From Morella rubra (taxonomy: Eukaryota; Streptophyta; Magnoliopsida; Fagales; Myricaceae), in the NCBI GenBank assembly GCA_003952965.2, contig CM025851.1:22482779-22546778 (forward strand): a DNA stretch of 64,000 bases, in the 5' to 3' direction. The position numbers and the translations under genes were made by a program. Below are positions 21,733 through 33,126 of the stretch, piece by piece; position 1 is the first letter of the stretch, and each line of letters opens with the position of its first letter. The notes under the pieces are model-generated. The model saw only the letters and a list, made by a program, of their open reading frames with translations. It had not been told where the DNA came from and did no database searches.

Positions 21733-23334
21733 GGCGGGGGTGGGGGCAGATAAAGGCCCGCCACCCCAGCCATAGAAGAACTCACAGCAGTGTTCGTATC
21801 TGTTGCACAAGCACCAGCTTCTAAAATGCCTTTCTTCTTCTTGGGACCGAATTTCTTCTTCTTCCTTGCTCCTTCTTCAGAACACTTCCCATTGTCAAAC
21901 AACAAAGCCAAAGGTTCCTCCACCAGCAACTTCGGGGAAACTAGAAGGTCCCGCTGCTTCTTCAACGATAATGCAGGATCAAGAATTTCTTCCCCTTCCC
22001 GTTTCAAATTGAGCGCACCATCCAGGGCTGCCAATGAAATAGGTGGGCTAGCACTTAAGCCTGTAGTCAATAACAGCCCACCAGTAAGATTGGCCCCAGA
22101 ATTGTTTGTCTCTCTATTATCACCCATATCAGCTGGGCTCATAGTCCTATTCAATAACTTACCCAAAACATTTGATAGGCCCATTACTGTAGATTCTGGA
22201 AGTTTCGAATAGGGCTCCTTCTGCCCATACGAAGTTTTACTCTGTTGACCTTTGCTAACCACCTCACCAGAAAAATCCGTATCTCCCGAACAATCCCCAC
22301 TTGACGTACCTGACCACGTCCCATGACCTTCCTGCAGTCCTCGTTGGCAGTCCTGTGGTCCCCGATTGCTAACCGAAACCCCAGAGGGAGAAAATACCAG
22401 AGGGTCCTTGACCGGTCGTGGATTCAACTGATTTCTCAGGTCCCGATTATCGCTTGGCAACCCCCCCCCGGACCACCTTACCTCCTGAAAAACCTCCACG
22501 AACCACCCCTCCATCAATCCTACCGGAAAAACCATCCCTTCTTCCCTGGTTCTCTCTGAAACGCATAGGGGAAATAGCCTCCAGTTCGTCCATAGGTAAC
22601 ATCCCTCTCATCTCTTCACCAAGAGCAAATTGACAAGGATGGTCCTCTTCCGTGCATGTCCCCATAGTATGAGTAATACGCCCACAGATATTACAAAAAC
22701 TAGAAAGCCTTTCGTATTTAAAGGCAATCCACACCGGAGCTCGACCATCTCTATTCAGAAAAAAACCAGGGTGCAGAGGCATTTCAATGTCGAAATGAAC
22801 TTGAACACGAAGGTAAGGTTTATTAATATCGACCGGAGCCACTTTATCAACCACACCCAATTTGCTACCCAATAGCAGAGCATTTTCTGCATCCAGCCTC
22901 TCCATAGGAAGCCCATGAATTTGCACCCAAAACTGTGCAGAAGAAAGTTCAACTTCATTGAGAGTCTCCCCTCTCCGCCAATCTTTCATAATCATAAGAT
23001 ATCCTTTGAAATTCCACGGAGCTAACCTTTGAACCCTTTCCTTCTCAGCCCAGGATTGGAATGAAAATAAAAACCTATTTGGACCTGCATCCTCTATACG
23101 GAGATTAGGAGCAAACCTCCAACCAACTTTAATGAGAGGGAATATAACAGGTTTGGGGATAACCTTCCTGGATACCAATCTCCCTACTAATGTCAAAGCC
23201 TCAAAATCATCTGCCCGAGTTTTGTTCACCTTCATCAGCCCAAAGACATCCTCCCAAGAGAGATTCTTCGTGCGTTCCATTAGCTCCTCCATTTCATTCA
23301 ACGGGACCTTGGTACTACTCACACCTGCTGCCAT
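21729..23334 (-). pseudogene. LINE ORF1: DUF4283/zinc-knuckle nucleic-acid-binding protein, one frameshift
   Basis: From ATG 23334 (MAAGVSSTK) the frame encodes a DUF4283-type region (FSFQSWAEKERVQRLAPWNF, then QFWVQIHGLPMERL). A CX2CX4HX4C zinc knuckle follows (CNICGRITHTMGTC) and a basic Gly/Arg-rich stretch to about 22470. At nine C on the plus strand (22461-22469) the frame shifts. The rest of ORF1, a Ser/Lys-rich tail, continues in another frame from about 22460 to TGA 21731-21729. Plant LINE ORF1 proteins coat the element RNA and carry it to the nucleus. The upstream in-frame stretch 23781-23335 is hydrophobic and looks like leader, so the internal ATG is preferred. Apart from the frameshift it appears complete at about 535 codons. 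Confidence 0.85.
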
Positions 23335-23807
23335 GGTTAGCAGTTCTTTCCACCCCCTTAAAACCAACCAACACCTTGTCGTCAAGTACCCAATTAAGAA
23401 AGCAACAATCCAAAAGGTAGTGAGAAAAAGTAAAAAGTATGCAATGAGCCCATTCGAGATAGTGTATAAGAAAATAGCAGTTTCAATATCCGAAAGGAAG
23501 AAAAGATGGATCAAAAAGGACGTATGCGTTAGAGGATACAAAAAAGTACCATCAACAGAGGAAAAGAGATCCACATCCGTACCCAAAAAGGCTAGGAAAA
23601 TGGCAGGGGGCAAATTTGTAGGAAGCCAAATAGAAAAAAGAGATGGGAATAGTGGGACCAGATTAGAATCGATGGGGTAGGGAATAGAAGAGGGTGACAG
23701 AGAAGACAGAGCACAACGTAATGGAGAAGATTCCCTCGCGGGCATAACGCCGGGGAGAGGACAATGTGTCAGAGAGAGCATTTCGCTCAGTTGCCCTGAT
23801 CAATTGA
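23335..23807 (-). promoter_or_regulatory. LINE 5' leader with presumed internal promoter
   Basis: This is the about 470-bp stretch between the 5' target duplication and the ORF1 ATG. It has no ORF1-like domain. LINEs need an internal promoter here, but I can point to no specific motif. Confidence 0.5.
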
Positions 23808-23823
23808 TGTCATTCTTTTAATT
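23808..23823. repeat. LINE target-site duplication, right copy
   Basis: Exact repeat of TGTCATTCTTTTAATT found at 17520-17535. Confidence 0.9.
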
Positions 23824-25454
23824 GTTACGCACAAAGCTTGACTTATATGAACGGAGTAGATTGTAGGTGAGTAAAAAGTACTAATTTTAAAATCTTAGGA
23901 ATCTAATCTTTTTTTTTCTTCTTCTACGTCTTAGGAATCTAATCAACACGCTTTAAAGATTTATGTAAGGTAGGAGCATCAAGGTGCTAATTGCCAATTA
24001 GAGAAATAATTTACACTTTTAACATATTACATCTTCACCTACTAAAGAATTATGGCGTGTGATAATTGTTTTTTTAGATAATTATGAGAAACTTAATCCA
24101 ATAGACCCCTTGACCCATAAGAGTAAATCAAACTAATGGGCCGGTAAACATAGGATCTCTCTAAATCACACAGACTAATATATTCTAATTTTGGTAAGAG
24201 TGACTTCAAAAAAATTATTTACACCTAACAAAATTTCAAACATAAAACTTGACCGAGGAAACCCCTATGCTCCAAGTATTAATGCCCGTTGGAGTTGCGT
24301 GCACTAATTTGACTATTCAGATAAATAATCCTACTTAGAAAAAAAAAAAAAAAAAGATAAATAATCCTACTTCCTGCCCTATCTTTTGTTCGGTATATAT
24401 CTTGATGGAAAAAACAAGTGGGAAATAACCCCTATGCTTCTTTCCCTTGCTTGTTTCAGCTTTTCCTCCACAACGTCTCTGATTGGTTGTGTGTTCGCAA
24501 TAATTGTATTTTGTTTGTGCTTTCTTTCTGGTGGTTAGTTTCTGCTTTTCCTCCACTACGTTTCTGATTGGTTGAGCGTTCTCTTTCCTCCATGATTGCA
24601 TCTTCATTCTCTAACTATTTTGCATCTTTCCTCCGCGATCTCATCTTCCTTCTCTTACCATTTTGACATTTCCGCTTCAATGTCAGCGTTGTGTAGATTG
24701 ATGCCGGTGGCCCATCTTTGGTTTGCCTTGAAGGGATCATAATTAGAGAGGTACGTACGTTTCTTGAGTCTACGTTTGGTTTGGTTTGCTTTTGTTTTCA
24801 GATTTTTTAAATTAGTTTCCCGGCTCTCTTTGAGTTCCCTTGCTCTTCTATCAGCTTTTTTTTTTTTCTCGCTTCACTTTTGTTCTTGTTATTTTCTATC
24901 AGCTTTTAAACGAAAGATAACAAAATACCAAAAAAAATCTAAATTATCCCTGACGTTGGTGGAATAATTGTCCATTTAACAAAATGTCTTCTTAATTTGT
25001 GCTACTTTTAAAAATATATATATTTTGGGTTTCTCTATTTAAAGGTTTTTTTTTTTTTTTTTAAATGGACCAAGCAGCAGTACATAGAATTAGGGCCTGA
25101 CCTGATCAGTTCCAGCCACTTGATTACATATGGTTAAGCCACTTGACCTTCTACTGCAGAAGAGGTTACATATAAAAAACAGATTTACGTGGATCTGTGA
25201 ATTTTGAATATAATAACATTTTGCTATTTTCACTTCTAGTTTCTTTTTTCAATTTCCCCTATTTTAACTCTAAACTTTACACTCTTTTCAGGTGTATATT
25301 TGGATAGAGAGTGAAAATAATTTTGCCTTTTTTTTATTGTCATGTGTCGTCATCTAAATTTTTTTCTTTTCGATTGTGGCAATTTTTTTTTTGACTAATT
25401 TGGGAGAAGGAATAGAAGATTACACACCTAGAGTAGACCGAAGCAGTAATTTAT
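23824..25454. other. Intergenic AT-rich stretch, no gene
   Basis: No coding similarity was seen. It holds a poly-A insertion between 17-18 bp direct repeats (24319-24372) and a degenerate two-copy repeat at about 24460-24600 (TTTTCCTCCACAACGTCTCT and TTTTCCTCCACTACGTTTCT). Several poly-T runs are also present (24857, 25048). A 20-bp string at 25280-25299 recurs at 40188 on the other side of the pararetrovirus cluster. Confidence 0.4.
24319..24372 (+). repeat. Direct repeat flanking an A-only insert
   Basis: AGATAAATAATCCTACTT occurs at 24319-24336 and again at 24355-24372, separated only by AG plus about 16 A. This is what a retroposition event leaves when almost nothing but the poly-A tail is inserted. 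Slippage is an alternative. Confidence 0.6.
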
Positions 25455-26302
25455 TGGGCTAACTTACTCCCTATACTTCTTTTGCTTTAGTTTATATTAA
25501 TGATGTCTTAATTTTCTCAAAATCAATAAAACAACATTGGTATCATTTACATAAATTTCAGAAAATAATTGAACAAAATGGTCTTGTTGTTTCTGCTCCT
25601 AAAATAAAATTATTTCAAACACAAATACGATTTTTAGGTCATAATATTTATCACGGCACCATTACCCCCATATCACGTGCTATTGAATTTGCTGATAAAT
25701 TTCCTGACAAAATACTTGATAAACAACAGCTTCAACGCTTCCTTGGTAGCTTAAACTATATTGGTGAATTTATAAAGATTTAAGAATAATATGCAAACCT
25801 TTATTTAACCGTTTAAAAAAAAACATTTACCTTGGACTGATCAACATACTGCAATAGTACAACAAATAAAAAAGCATGTAAACATTTACCATGCTTAGGC
25901 ATTGCATCTCCACATGCATTTAAAATAGTAGAAACTGATGCATCAAATCTTGGTTATGGTGGCATACTCAAGCAACGCATGTATGACTCTGCTAAAGAGC
26001 AAATAGTAAGATATCATTCTCATGCATGGAATCAACAAAAATACAGTACTGTTAAGCAAGAAGTGCTAGCAATTGTTCTTTGTATTTCAAAATTTCAAGA
26101 TGATTTATTAATCAAAAATTTTTAATTCGTGTCGATTGTCAATCTGCTAAAGATATCTTAAAAAGATGTCAAAAATCTTGCTTCCAAACATCTTTTTGCC
26201 CGATGGCAAGCAATCCTTTCTGTTTTTTATTTTGATATTGAATATATCAAAGGAATAATTAATCCTGATTTTTTAACCCGTGAATTTCTACAGGGAAAAT
26301 GA
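25455..26302 (+). pseudogene. Pararetrovirus reverse transcriptase/RNase H fragment, block A
   Basis: The fragment begins inside the reverse transcriptase palm domain and runs through the connection and RNase H regions to a TGA at 26300-26302. The catalytic YxDD box here reads YIND (about 25491-25502), whereas the two minus-strand copies keep YIDD. Several frameshifts and small deletions interrupt it, for example near 25780-25900. The N-terminal half of the enzyme is absent. It is a dead copy. Confidence 0.8.
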
Positions 26303-27580
26303 GTTCCTCTCTTCTTCTAAAAAAAAAAATTCTACTTTTTCTCCATCCGATAATTTCCTCTTTCCTCCTATTCCTTTTAAGCTGCCCTAGACCTCGTCCA
26401 GGATCAATTCCATCACTAATCAATTTAATGTTTTAGGAAAATACCACCAATATCAGGACCACGTCCCCCCTCTTCCAAATATGAATACTACTTTCAGCCA
26501 AAAGCTTCAAATCTCCTACTGCCTCATCTGCTACTCCTTTACCCAATTTTTAATACCAAAAATATATAGACATGAGTGTTATGTGGAAGATCCATATCAT
26601 ACCATTCCAGATCCATATCAAACTGCATCCCAAATATTACCACCAGGATGGAACTATGTTCCACGCAATCCTATGTTCACCTAGGAATTTTATCAACATA
26701 TTTTGCAGGATACAAAATCAGTTGAATTTTGAAAAAACTCAATGCAAATATGATCCTTCTAATATTGGATTTTCAAAATTCACTATTCGAAGGATAATTT
26801 CTTCCAAAGAATAGGGTCAGCCATGGACTCTTCGAGCCCTGTCTGAACCATTTAGACAATTGAAACATATCACTTATTATGACTATGTTGACGCATGGAC
26901 TTTTGCTTTATTTTTTGAAAATAAAACCCATCGTCACACATGGTTCATACGTTTTAAAGGATTTCAATGCCCTGAACCTATGCCCCATTGGTTTATCCAG
27001 TGGTGGGATCGATTCTGTGCTGATGAAAAATTGCTTCCTCCAAGATTAAAGAAAGCCTATGATCAATGGGCTCTTGATCCCCATGATACTCCAGCTCTTG
27101 AAAAATACCCTTCCATGAAAAATCCTCCCTGCAAGAATATACCCCTTCTCCTTCGCTTTTTCATTCAGTTTAACCTCCTTCCTTGGATCTCTGTTGGAAA
27201 TTTTTTTTACCCATGAAAATAATGCCAAAATCCTTTCTAAATTTTTTTTTGTGAAATGGTGGTTGTTTTTACCTGTGATAATATCATTAATGCCATTGCC
27301 CAAGCAAACTCCAAATAGCAAAACATCCTCAATTCTTTCCCAAAAAAGTCAAATTCAAGCCAAACTTGCTGCGGCCCAATCCGTGATGATTACAAGAAAA
27401 GAATTATTAGAAGTTTTATCTCAATTATCTGAAGATACAGTTGAAGATACTGCTGCTTCCAGTGCATTTCCAGATATCAGTTCTCAATATGAAGATAATG
27501 CTCAAGACCCTTATGCTGGTTACGAGTTAGAATTGTCCATTGAAAAATAGAAGCCTTGCAATGCTCTTTTGATGGCTAAT
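26299..27580 (+). pseudogene. Pararetrovirus extra ORF after RNase H, block A
   Basis: The ATG at 26299-26301 overlaps the polyprotein TGA as ATGA. The product begins with a Ser/Asn-rich stretch and includes the recognisable blocks DPYHTIPDPYQTA, HITYYDYVDAWTFALFF, WFIQWWDRFC and, at the C terminus, LSQLSEDTVEDTAASSAF. The stop is TAA at 27578-27580. Multiple frameshifts break it. Its function is not known to me. Its position after RNase H matches the second ORF of florendovirus-like elements. Confidence 0.65.
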
Positions 27581-28230
27581 TACATGGCGTAAGGATACAA
27601 TTGCAATTTCAGAATAAAGCTGCCGACAGTTACTGTTCAAGATAATTATTACTATTCATGTCTTTCCAAAAATACCCTGGTACTGTTTCATTATTTCATT
27701 TCTTCCAAAAATACCCTTACTGTTCAAAAATATCAAAGGATATCTCAAGTCATTTGTTCTGTTCTCTTTGCTATATAATACGACCTCTTCTTTCATTCTC
27801 GACAGAGAGTACATCCGAAGCCACTTCTCTCAGCAATCACTTCTCTCCCAATTCTCAAACTTCCTAAGCCTTCAATACTCTTAAGCTTGCCAAAATCTCT
27901 CCTTCCTACATAAGCCAACTACCTCTCGTATTTTCATTCCCTGTTTACCCTTGCACGCCTTTAGTCTTCTTCTCTTCTCGCAATATCAAGTCTCAGTTTT
28001 CAAGTTTTTCAAGTCTTCAAGTCTTGTAAGTTTGTTTCAAATTTTCAATATTGTACTCTGTAAACTTTGAATATTTCAATATGAGTCAAGATCTTTCAGT
28101 CTTAATTGCTATTACTTTATTGCTTAACAGAACATGGAATATTGCATTTTTATTTCTCAATATCATCTATGGATCATATCTTGTGCTTACATATACAGTT
28201 GGAATACCCTTGCTATGTTTTATTTCTGCA
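27581..28230 (+). promoter_or_regulatory. Pararetrovirus intergenic region: promoter and leader, block A
   Basis: Downstream of the last ORF lie CTATATAATA at 27771-27780 (TATA box) and GAGAGTACATCC, then a pyrimidine-rich leader with repeated CAAGTCTTCAAGTCTT motifs. The same layout recurs at 28262-28926 (minus) and 39279-40054 (plus). Truncated at 28230 by the inverted junction. Confidence 0.7.
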
Positions 28231-28261
28231 TGATATATCATCATATTCTTCAAATAATGTT
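28231..28261. repeat. Centre of inverted repeat 1 in the pararetrovirus cluster
   Basis: Sequence at 28051-28230 is repeated in reverse complement at about 28262-28442, and the similarity continues outward with indels through the ORF and RNase H segments on both sides (about 2.8 kb per arm). The spacer is about 30 bp. Confidence 0.85.
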
Positions 28262-28926
28262 TCATGATATTTTCAATGGTATTCTCAACTGTATATGTAA
28301 GCACAAGATATGATCCATAGATGATATTGAGAAATAAAAATGCAAGCAAGGTATTCCATGTTCTGTTAAGCAATAAAGTAATAGCAATTAAGACTGAAAG
28401 ATCTTGACTCATATTGAAATATTCAAAGTTTACAGAGTACAATATTGAAAATTTGAAACAAACTTACAAGACTTGAAGACTTGAAAAACTTGAAAATTGA
28501 AGACTTGATATTGCGAGAAGAGAAGAAGACTAAAGGCGTGCAAGGGTAAACAGGGAATGAAAATACGAGAGGTAGTTGGCTTATTAGGAAGGAGAGATTT
28601 TGGCAAGCTTAAGAGTATTGAAGGCTTAGGAAGTTTGAGAATTGGGAGAGAAGTGATTGCTGAGAGAAGTGGCTTCAATGTACTCTCTGTCGAGAATGAA
28701 AGAAGAGGTCGTATTATATAGCAAAGAGAACAGAACAAATGACTTGAGATATCCTTTGATATTTTTGAACAGTAAGGGTATTTTTGGAAGAAATGAACAG
28801 TAATGAAACAGTACCAGGGGTATTTTTGGAAAGACAGAACATGTAAAACAGTAATAATTATCTTGAACAGTAGTGACTGTCGGCAGCTTTATTCTGAAAT
28901 TGCAATTGTATCCTTACGCCATGTAA
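28262..28926 (-). promoter_or_regulatory. Pararetrovirus intergenic region, block B (minus)
   Basis: Reverse-complement copy of 27581-28230, with the TATA-like box CTATATAATA on the minus strand at 28721-28712 and the same leader repeats. It lies directly downstream (minus strand) of the block B extra ORF. Confidence 0.7.
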
Positions 28927-30074
28927 TTAGCCATCAAAAGAGCGTTGCAAGGCTTCTATTTCTTCAATGGACAATTCTAACTCGTAACCAGCATAAGGGT
29001 CTTGAGCATTATCTTCATATTGAGAACTGATATCTAGAAATGCACTGGAAGCAGCAGTATCTTCAACTGTATCTTCAGATAATTGAGATAAAACTTCAAA
29101 TAATTCTTTCTTGTAATCATCACGGGATTGGGCCACAACAATTTATTGAAGGATTTTGGCATTATTTTCATTGGTAAAAACAAATTTCACAAAAAAAATT
29201 TAAGGGTATATTCTTGCAGGGAGGATTTTTCATGGAAGGGTATTTTTCAAGAGCTGGAGTATCATGGGGATCAAGAGCCCATTGATCATAGGCTTTCTTT
29301 AATCCTGGAGGAAGCAATTTTTCATCAGCACCGAATCGATCCCACCACTGGATAAACCAATGGGGCATAGGTTCAGGGCATTGAAATCCTTTAAAACGTA
29401 TGAACCATGTGTGACGATGGTTTTATTTTCAAAAAATAAAGCAAAAGTCCATGCGTCAACATAGTCATAATAAGTGATATGTTTCAATTGTCTAAATGGT
29501 TCAGACAGGGCTCGAAGAGTCCATGGCTGACCCATTCTTTGGAAGAAATTATCCTTCGAATAGTGAATTTTGAAAATCCAATATTAGAAGGATCATATTT
29601 GCATTGAGTTTTTTCAAATTCAACTGATTTTGTATCCTGCAAAATATGTTGATAAAATTCCTAGGTGAACATAGGATTGCGTGGAACATAGTTCCATCCT
29701 GGTGGTAATATTTGGGATGCAGTTTGATATGGATCTGGAATGGTATGATATGGATCTTCCACATAACACTCATGTCTGATATATGATTTTGGTATTAAAG
29801 GAGTATTGGGTAAAGGAGTAGCAGATGAGGCAGTAGGAGATGATTGAAGCTTTTGGCTGAAAGTAGTATTCATATTTGGAAGAGGAGGAGGGACACGTGG
29901 TCCTGATATTGGTGGTATTTTCCTAAAACATTAAATTGATTAGTGACTGGAATTGATCCTGGACGAGGTCTAGGAGCAGCTCCACAAAAGGAATAGGAGG
30001 TAATGGAGGAAAAGTATTATCGGATGGAGAAAAAGTAAATTTTTATTTTTATTAGAAGAGGAGGAAGAACTCAT
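28927..30074 (-). pseudogene. Pararetrovirus extra ORF, block B copy 1, internally deleted
   Basis: It starts at ATG 30074-30072 (ATGA overlap with the RNase H stop) and ends at TAA 28929-28927. The N-terminal Ser/Asn-rich part, the DPYHTIPDPYQTA block, the WFIQWWDRF block and the SQLSEDTVEDTAASSAF tail are all present. About 29140-29215 is deleted relative to the copy at 33276-33480, and several frames are shifted. Confidence 0.7.
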
Positions 30075-31640
30075 TTTCCCTGTAGAAATTCACGGGTTAA
30101 AAAATCAGGAATGGAATTATTAGAACCTTTGATATATTCAATATCAAAATAAAAAAAACATAAAGGATTGCTTGCCATCGGGCAAAAAGATGTTTGGAAG
30201 CAAGATTTTTGACATCTTTAAAAAATATCTTTAGCAGATTGACAATCGACACGAATTAAAAATTTTTGATTTAATAAATCATCTTGAAATTTTGAAATAC
30301 AAAGAACAATTGCTAGCACTTCTTGTTTGACAGTACTATATTTTTGTTGTTGGGTTCCATGCATGAATGAAAGATAACTATTTGCTCTTTAGCAGTGTAT
30401 GCATGCGTTGCTTGAGTATGCCACCATAACCAAGATTTGATGCATCAGTTTCTACTATTTTAAATGCATGAGGAGATGCAATGCCTAAACATGGTAAATG
30501 TTTAACATGTTTTTTATTTGTTGTACTATTGCAGTATGTTGATCAATCCAAGGTAAATATTTTTTCTTTAAACGGTTAAATAAAGGTTTGCATATTATTC
30601 TTAAATCTTTATAAAATTCACCAATATAGTTTAAGCTACCAAGGAAACGTTGAAGCTGTTGTTTATCAAGTATTTTGTCAGAAATTTATCAGCAAATTCA
30701 ATAGCACGTGATATAGGAGTAATGGTACCGTGATAAATATTATGACCTAAAAATCGCATTTGTGTTTGAAATAATTTTATTTTAGGAGCAAAACAACAAG
30801 ACCATTTTGTTCATTATTTTTTAAATTTATGTAAATGATACCAATGTTGTTTTAATGATTTAGAAAAATTAAGACATCATCAATATAAACTAAAGAAAAG
30901 AAGTATAAGGAATAAAAATATCATTCATAATATTTTGAAAAGGGGCATTTTTCAAACCAAAGGGCATAACATTCCATTCAAAATGTCCAAAAGGAACAGT
31001 AAAAGCTGTTTTATATCTATCTTGTTTCAGCAATTTGTATTTGATAATATCCAGATTTCATATCAAATTTAAAATATACAAGCATCATGTAATCTATTTA
31101 GTAAATCTTTTTTATTAGGAAGAGGTATCTTATCCATCTTAAAGCTTTATTCAAAGGTTTGTAATTAATAACAAGTCGAGGAACACCTCGTTCTTTTTCA
31201 GCATTATTCATCACATAAAAAGCGGCACATGACCAAGGAGATTTAGATTTTCGAATTAAACCTTTTTCTAATAAGATTGAATTTCTTTTTTACAAATTTC
31301 TAAAATTCTTGATTCATTTGTATTGGTCTAGCTTTTGTAGGTATATTCTTTTCAGAAAATCTTGGTTCATATGGAAGCGTAATGATATGCTGTTTTCTAT
31401 TCCAAAAAGCATTAGGGACAGAGGAACAAATGGTTTTTTCTAATGTTTGCTGATATTGTTGAATATCTTGTTGGAATTTACTATTTTAAGTTGGTCTTCT
31501 ATTTGAGATAGATTATTTTGTTGTAAAAATTGTAAATGTTTTCTTTTACGATGTATTTTAGTTGATTTAAAATATTAATCTCTTTAGTTATAGAAATATT
31601 TTTAAAGCTTGAATATCTCTAGTAAAAGGAGGATAGTAAA
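30071..31640 (-). pseudogene. Pararetrovirus reverse transcriptase/RNase H, block B copy 1
   Basis: This is the most complete reverse transcriptase of the cluster. It has the palm region near 31050-31200 (RLVINY-type block), YIDD near 30880 and LGHNIYHGTI near 30740. The RNase H DASNLGYGG block lies near 30440 and the C-terminal TREFLQGK at about 30075. Frameshifts and small deletions occur throughout. It follows the protease at 31677-32219 in the viral order protease, RT, RNase H. Confidence 0.8.
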
Positions 31641-31676
31641 ATTTAAAAGTAACTTCATGACCTAAGACTTTTGAAG

Positions 31677-32219
31677 TTATTCCTTCGTCAGTAACAATAA
31701 AAGGATAAAGTAAAGATAAAAAGGATTTCCTAATATTACTTTAGAAGTTAAATTTTTAATAACAAAAGTAGTTTGAAAACAAAATCCATTATTACAAATA
31801 TGTACATTAGGAATTTTGTAATTAATAATCATCTTTTGACCATCAGCTTGAGATAATTTTTCTTTTGATTTTTCAAAATATTTTGAATCAATTAATCCTT
31901 CTTGAATACAATTTAAATCAGCACCAGAGTCTATTAAAGCAATAGTAGTAAAAGAATAATCTTTAATGTGAATAGTTATTTCCGAATACCATTTTTGAAA
32001 AACAATTCTATCAATAATATTAAGAAATGATTCAGAGGGTATGACAGGAAGAAAATCAGAAGAGGTAGGTAAATCAAATATTTGTAAAGGTTGTTCATCC
32101 TTTTGCATTTTAAGTAAACAAATTTCAGTAAGCAAATGATCAGTGACTTTTGTAAAATTGGTTTGAGTGTTTTGTAATTGTTTAATTTCTTGTTTAAGTA
32201 TTTGAATTTCACCTTGCAA
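31677..32219 (-). pseudogene. Pararetrovirus aspartic protease region, block B
   Basis: A 180-codon open stretch on the minus strand with an N-terminal coiled-coil-like segment (QILKQEIKQLQ) and the protease signature ALIDSGADLN near 31909-31938. In the virus this enzyme cuts the polyprotein. The frame is open here but is not joined to a full polyprotein: the RT downstream is in other frames. It has no start context of its own, so it is called a fragment. Confidence 0.75.
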
Positions 32220-33126
32220 ATCTTTTATGGTAGCAGTTTTTGTATTCAGAAGAAAATTGAGCTAATATTTTGCTATAATCATAATAGGTATCTGGTATTA
32301 AATTACGTGAATGGGTAGCGGAACTAGAAGGGGCAGAAGTATTATTATGCATTTCTAATACTTGCATTTTTAAAAGATTGGTTTGTTGTAATTTTTTGGG
32401 AAAGGAATTGAGGATGTTTTGCTATTTGGAGTTTGGCTTGGGCAATGGCATTAATGATATTATCACAGGTAAAAACAAACCACCATTTCACAAAAAAAAA
32501 ATTAGAAAGGATTTTGGCATTATTTTCATGGGTAAAAATAAATTTCCAACAGAGGATCCAAGGAAGGAGGTTAAACTGAATGAAAAAGCGAAGGAGAAGA
32601 GGTATATTCTTGCAGGGAGGATTTTTTATGAAAGGGTATTTTACAAGAGTTGGAGTGTCATGGGGATCAAGAGCCCATTGATCATAGGCTTTCTGTAATC
32701 TTGGAGGAAGCAATTTTTTATCAGCACAGAATCGATCCCACCACTAGATAAACCAATGGGGCATAGGTTCAGGGCATTGAAATCCTTTAAAACGTATGAA
32801 CCATGTGTGACGATGGTTTTATTTTCAAAAAATAAAGCAAAAGTTCATGCGTCAACATAGTCATAATAAATAATAGTTTTAAATTGTCTAAATGGTTCAG
32901 ACAGGGCTTAAGAGTCCATGGCTGACCCTATTCTTTGGAAGAAATTATCTTCGAATAGTGAATTTTGAAAATCCAATATTAGAAGGATCATATTTGCATT
33001 GAGTTTTTTCAAATTCAATTGATTTTGTATACTGCAAAATACGTTGATAAAATTCCTGGGTGAACATAGGATTGCGTGGAACATAGTTCCATCCTGGTGG
33101 TAATATTTGGGATGCAGTTTGATATG
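32220..33126 (-). pseudogene. Pararetrovirus extra-ORF middle segment, duplicated copy
   Basis: A tandem direct duplicate of 33127-34020 (about 0.9 kb), carrying the ILPPGWNYVPRNP, WFIQWW and DQWALDPHDTPTL blocks plus the following Gln/Asn/Ser-rich tail. The junction near 33127 has the microhomology GCAGTTT. In the reading direction it leads straight into the protease region, an order different from block A. Confidence 0.7.

Larger units (their letters stand above)
17535..23807 (-). mobile_element. Full-length L1-like LINE, two ORFs, inactive
   Basis: A non-LTR retrotransposon of about 6.27 kb on the minus strand. It has a 3' poly-A tail (17 T at 17534-17550 on the plus strand), a short 3' UTR, ORF2, ORF1, a 5' leader of about 470 bp and a 16-bp target duplication on both sides. 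The 5' end is therefore not truncated, which is unusual for a plant LINE. Inactivation is by three nonsense codons in ORF2 and a homopolymer frameshift in ORF1. Confidence 0.93.

Noticed and set aside
23335-23781. Longer LINE ORF1 starting at 23781
   Set aside because: The extra 149 codons are hydrophobic, lack family similarity and lie in the expected leader; the ATG at 23334 begins the recognised protein.
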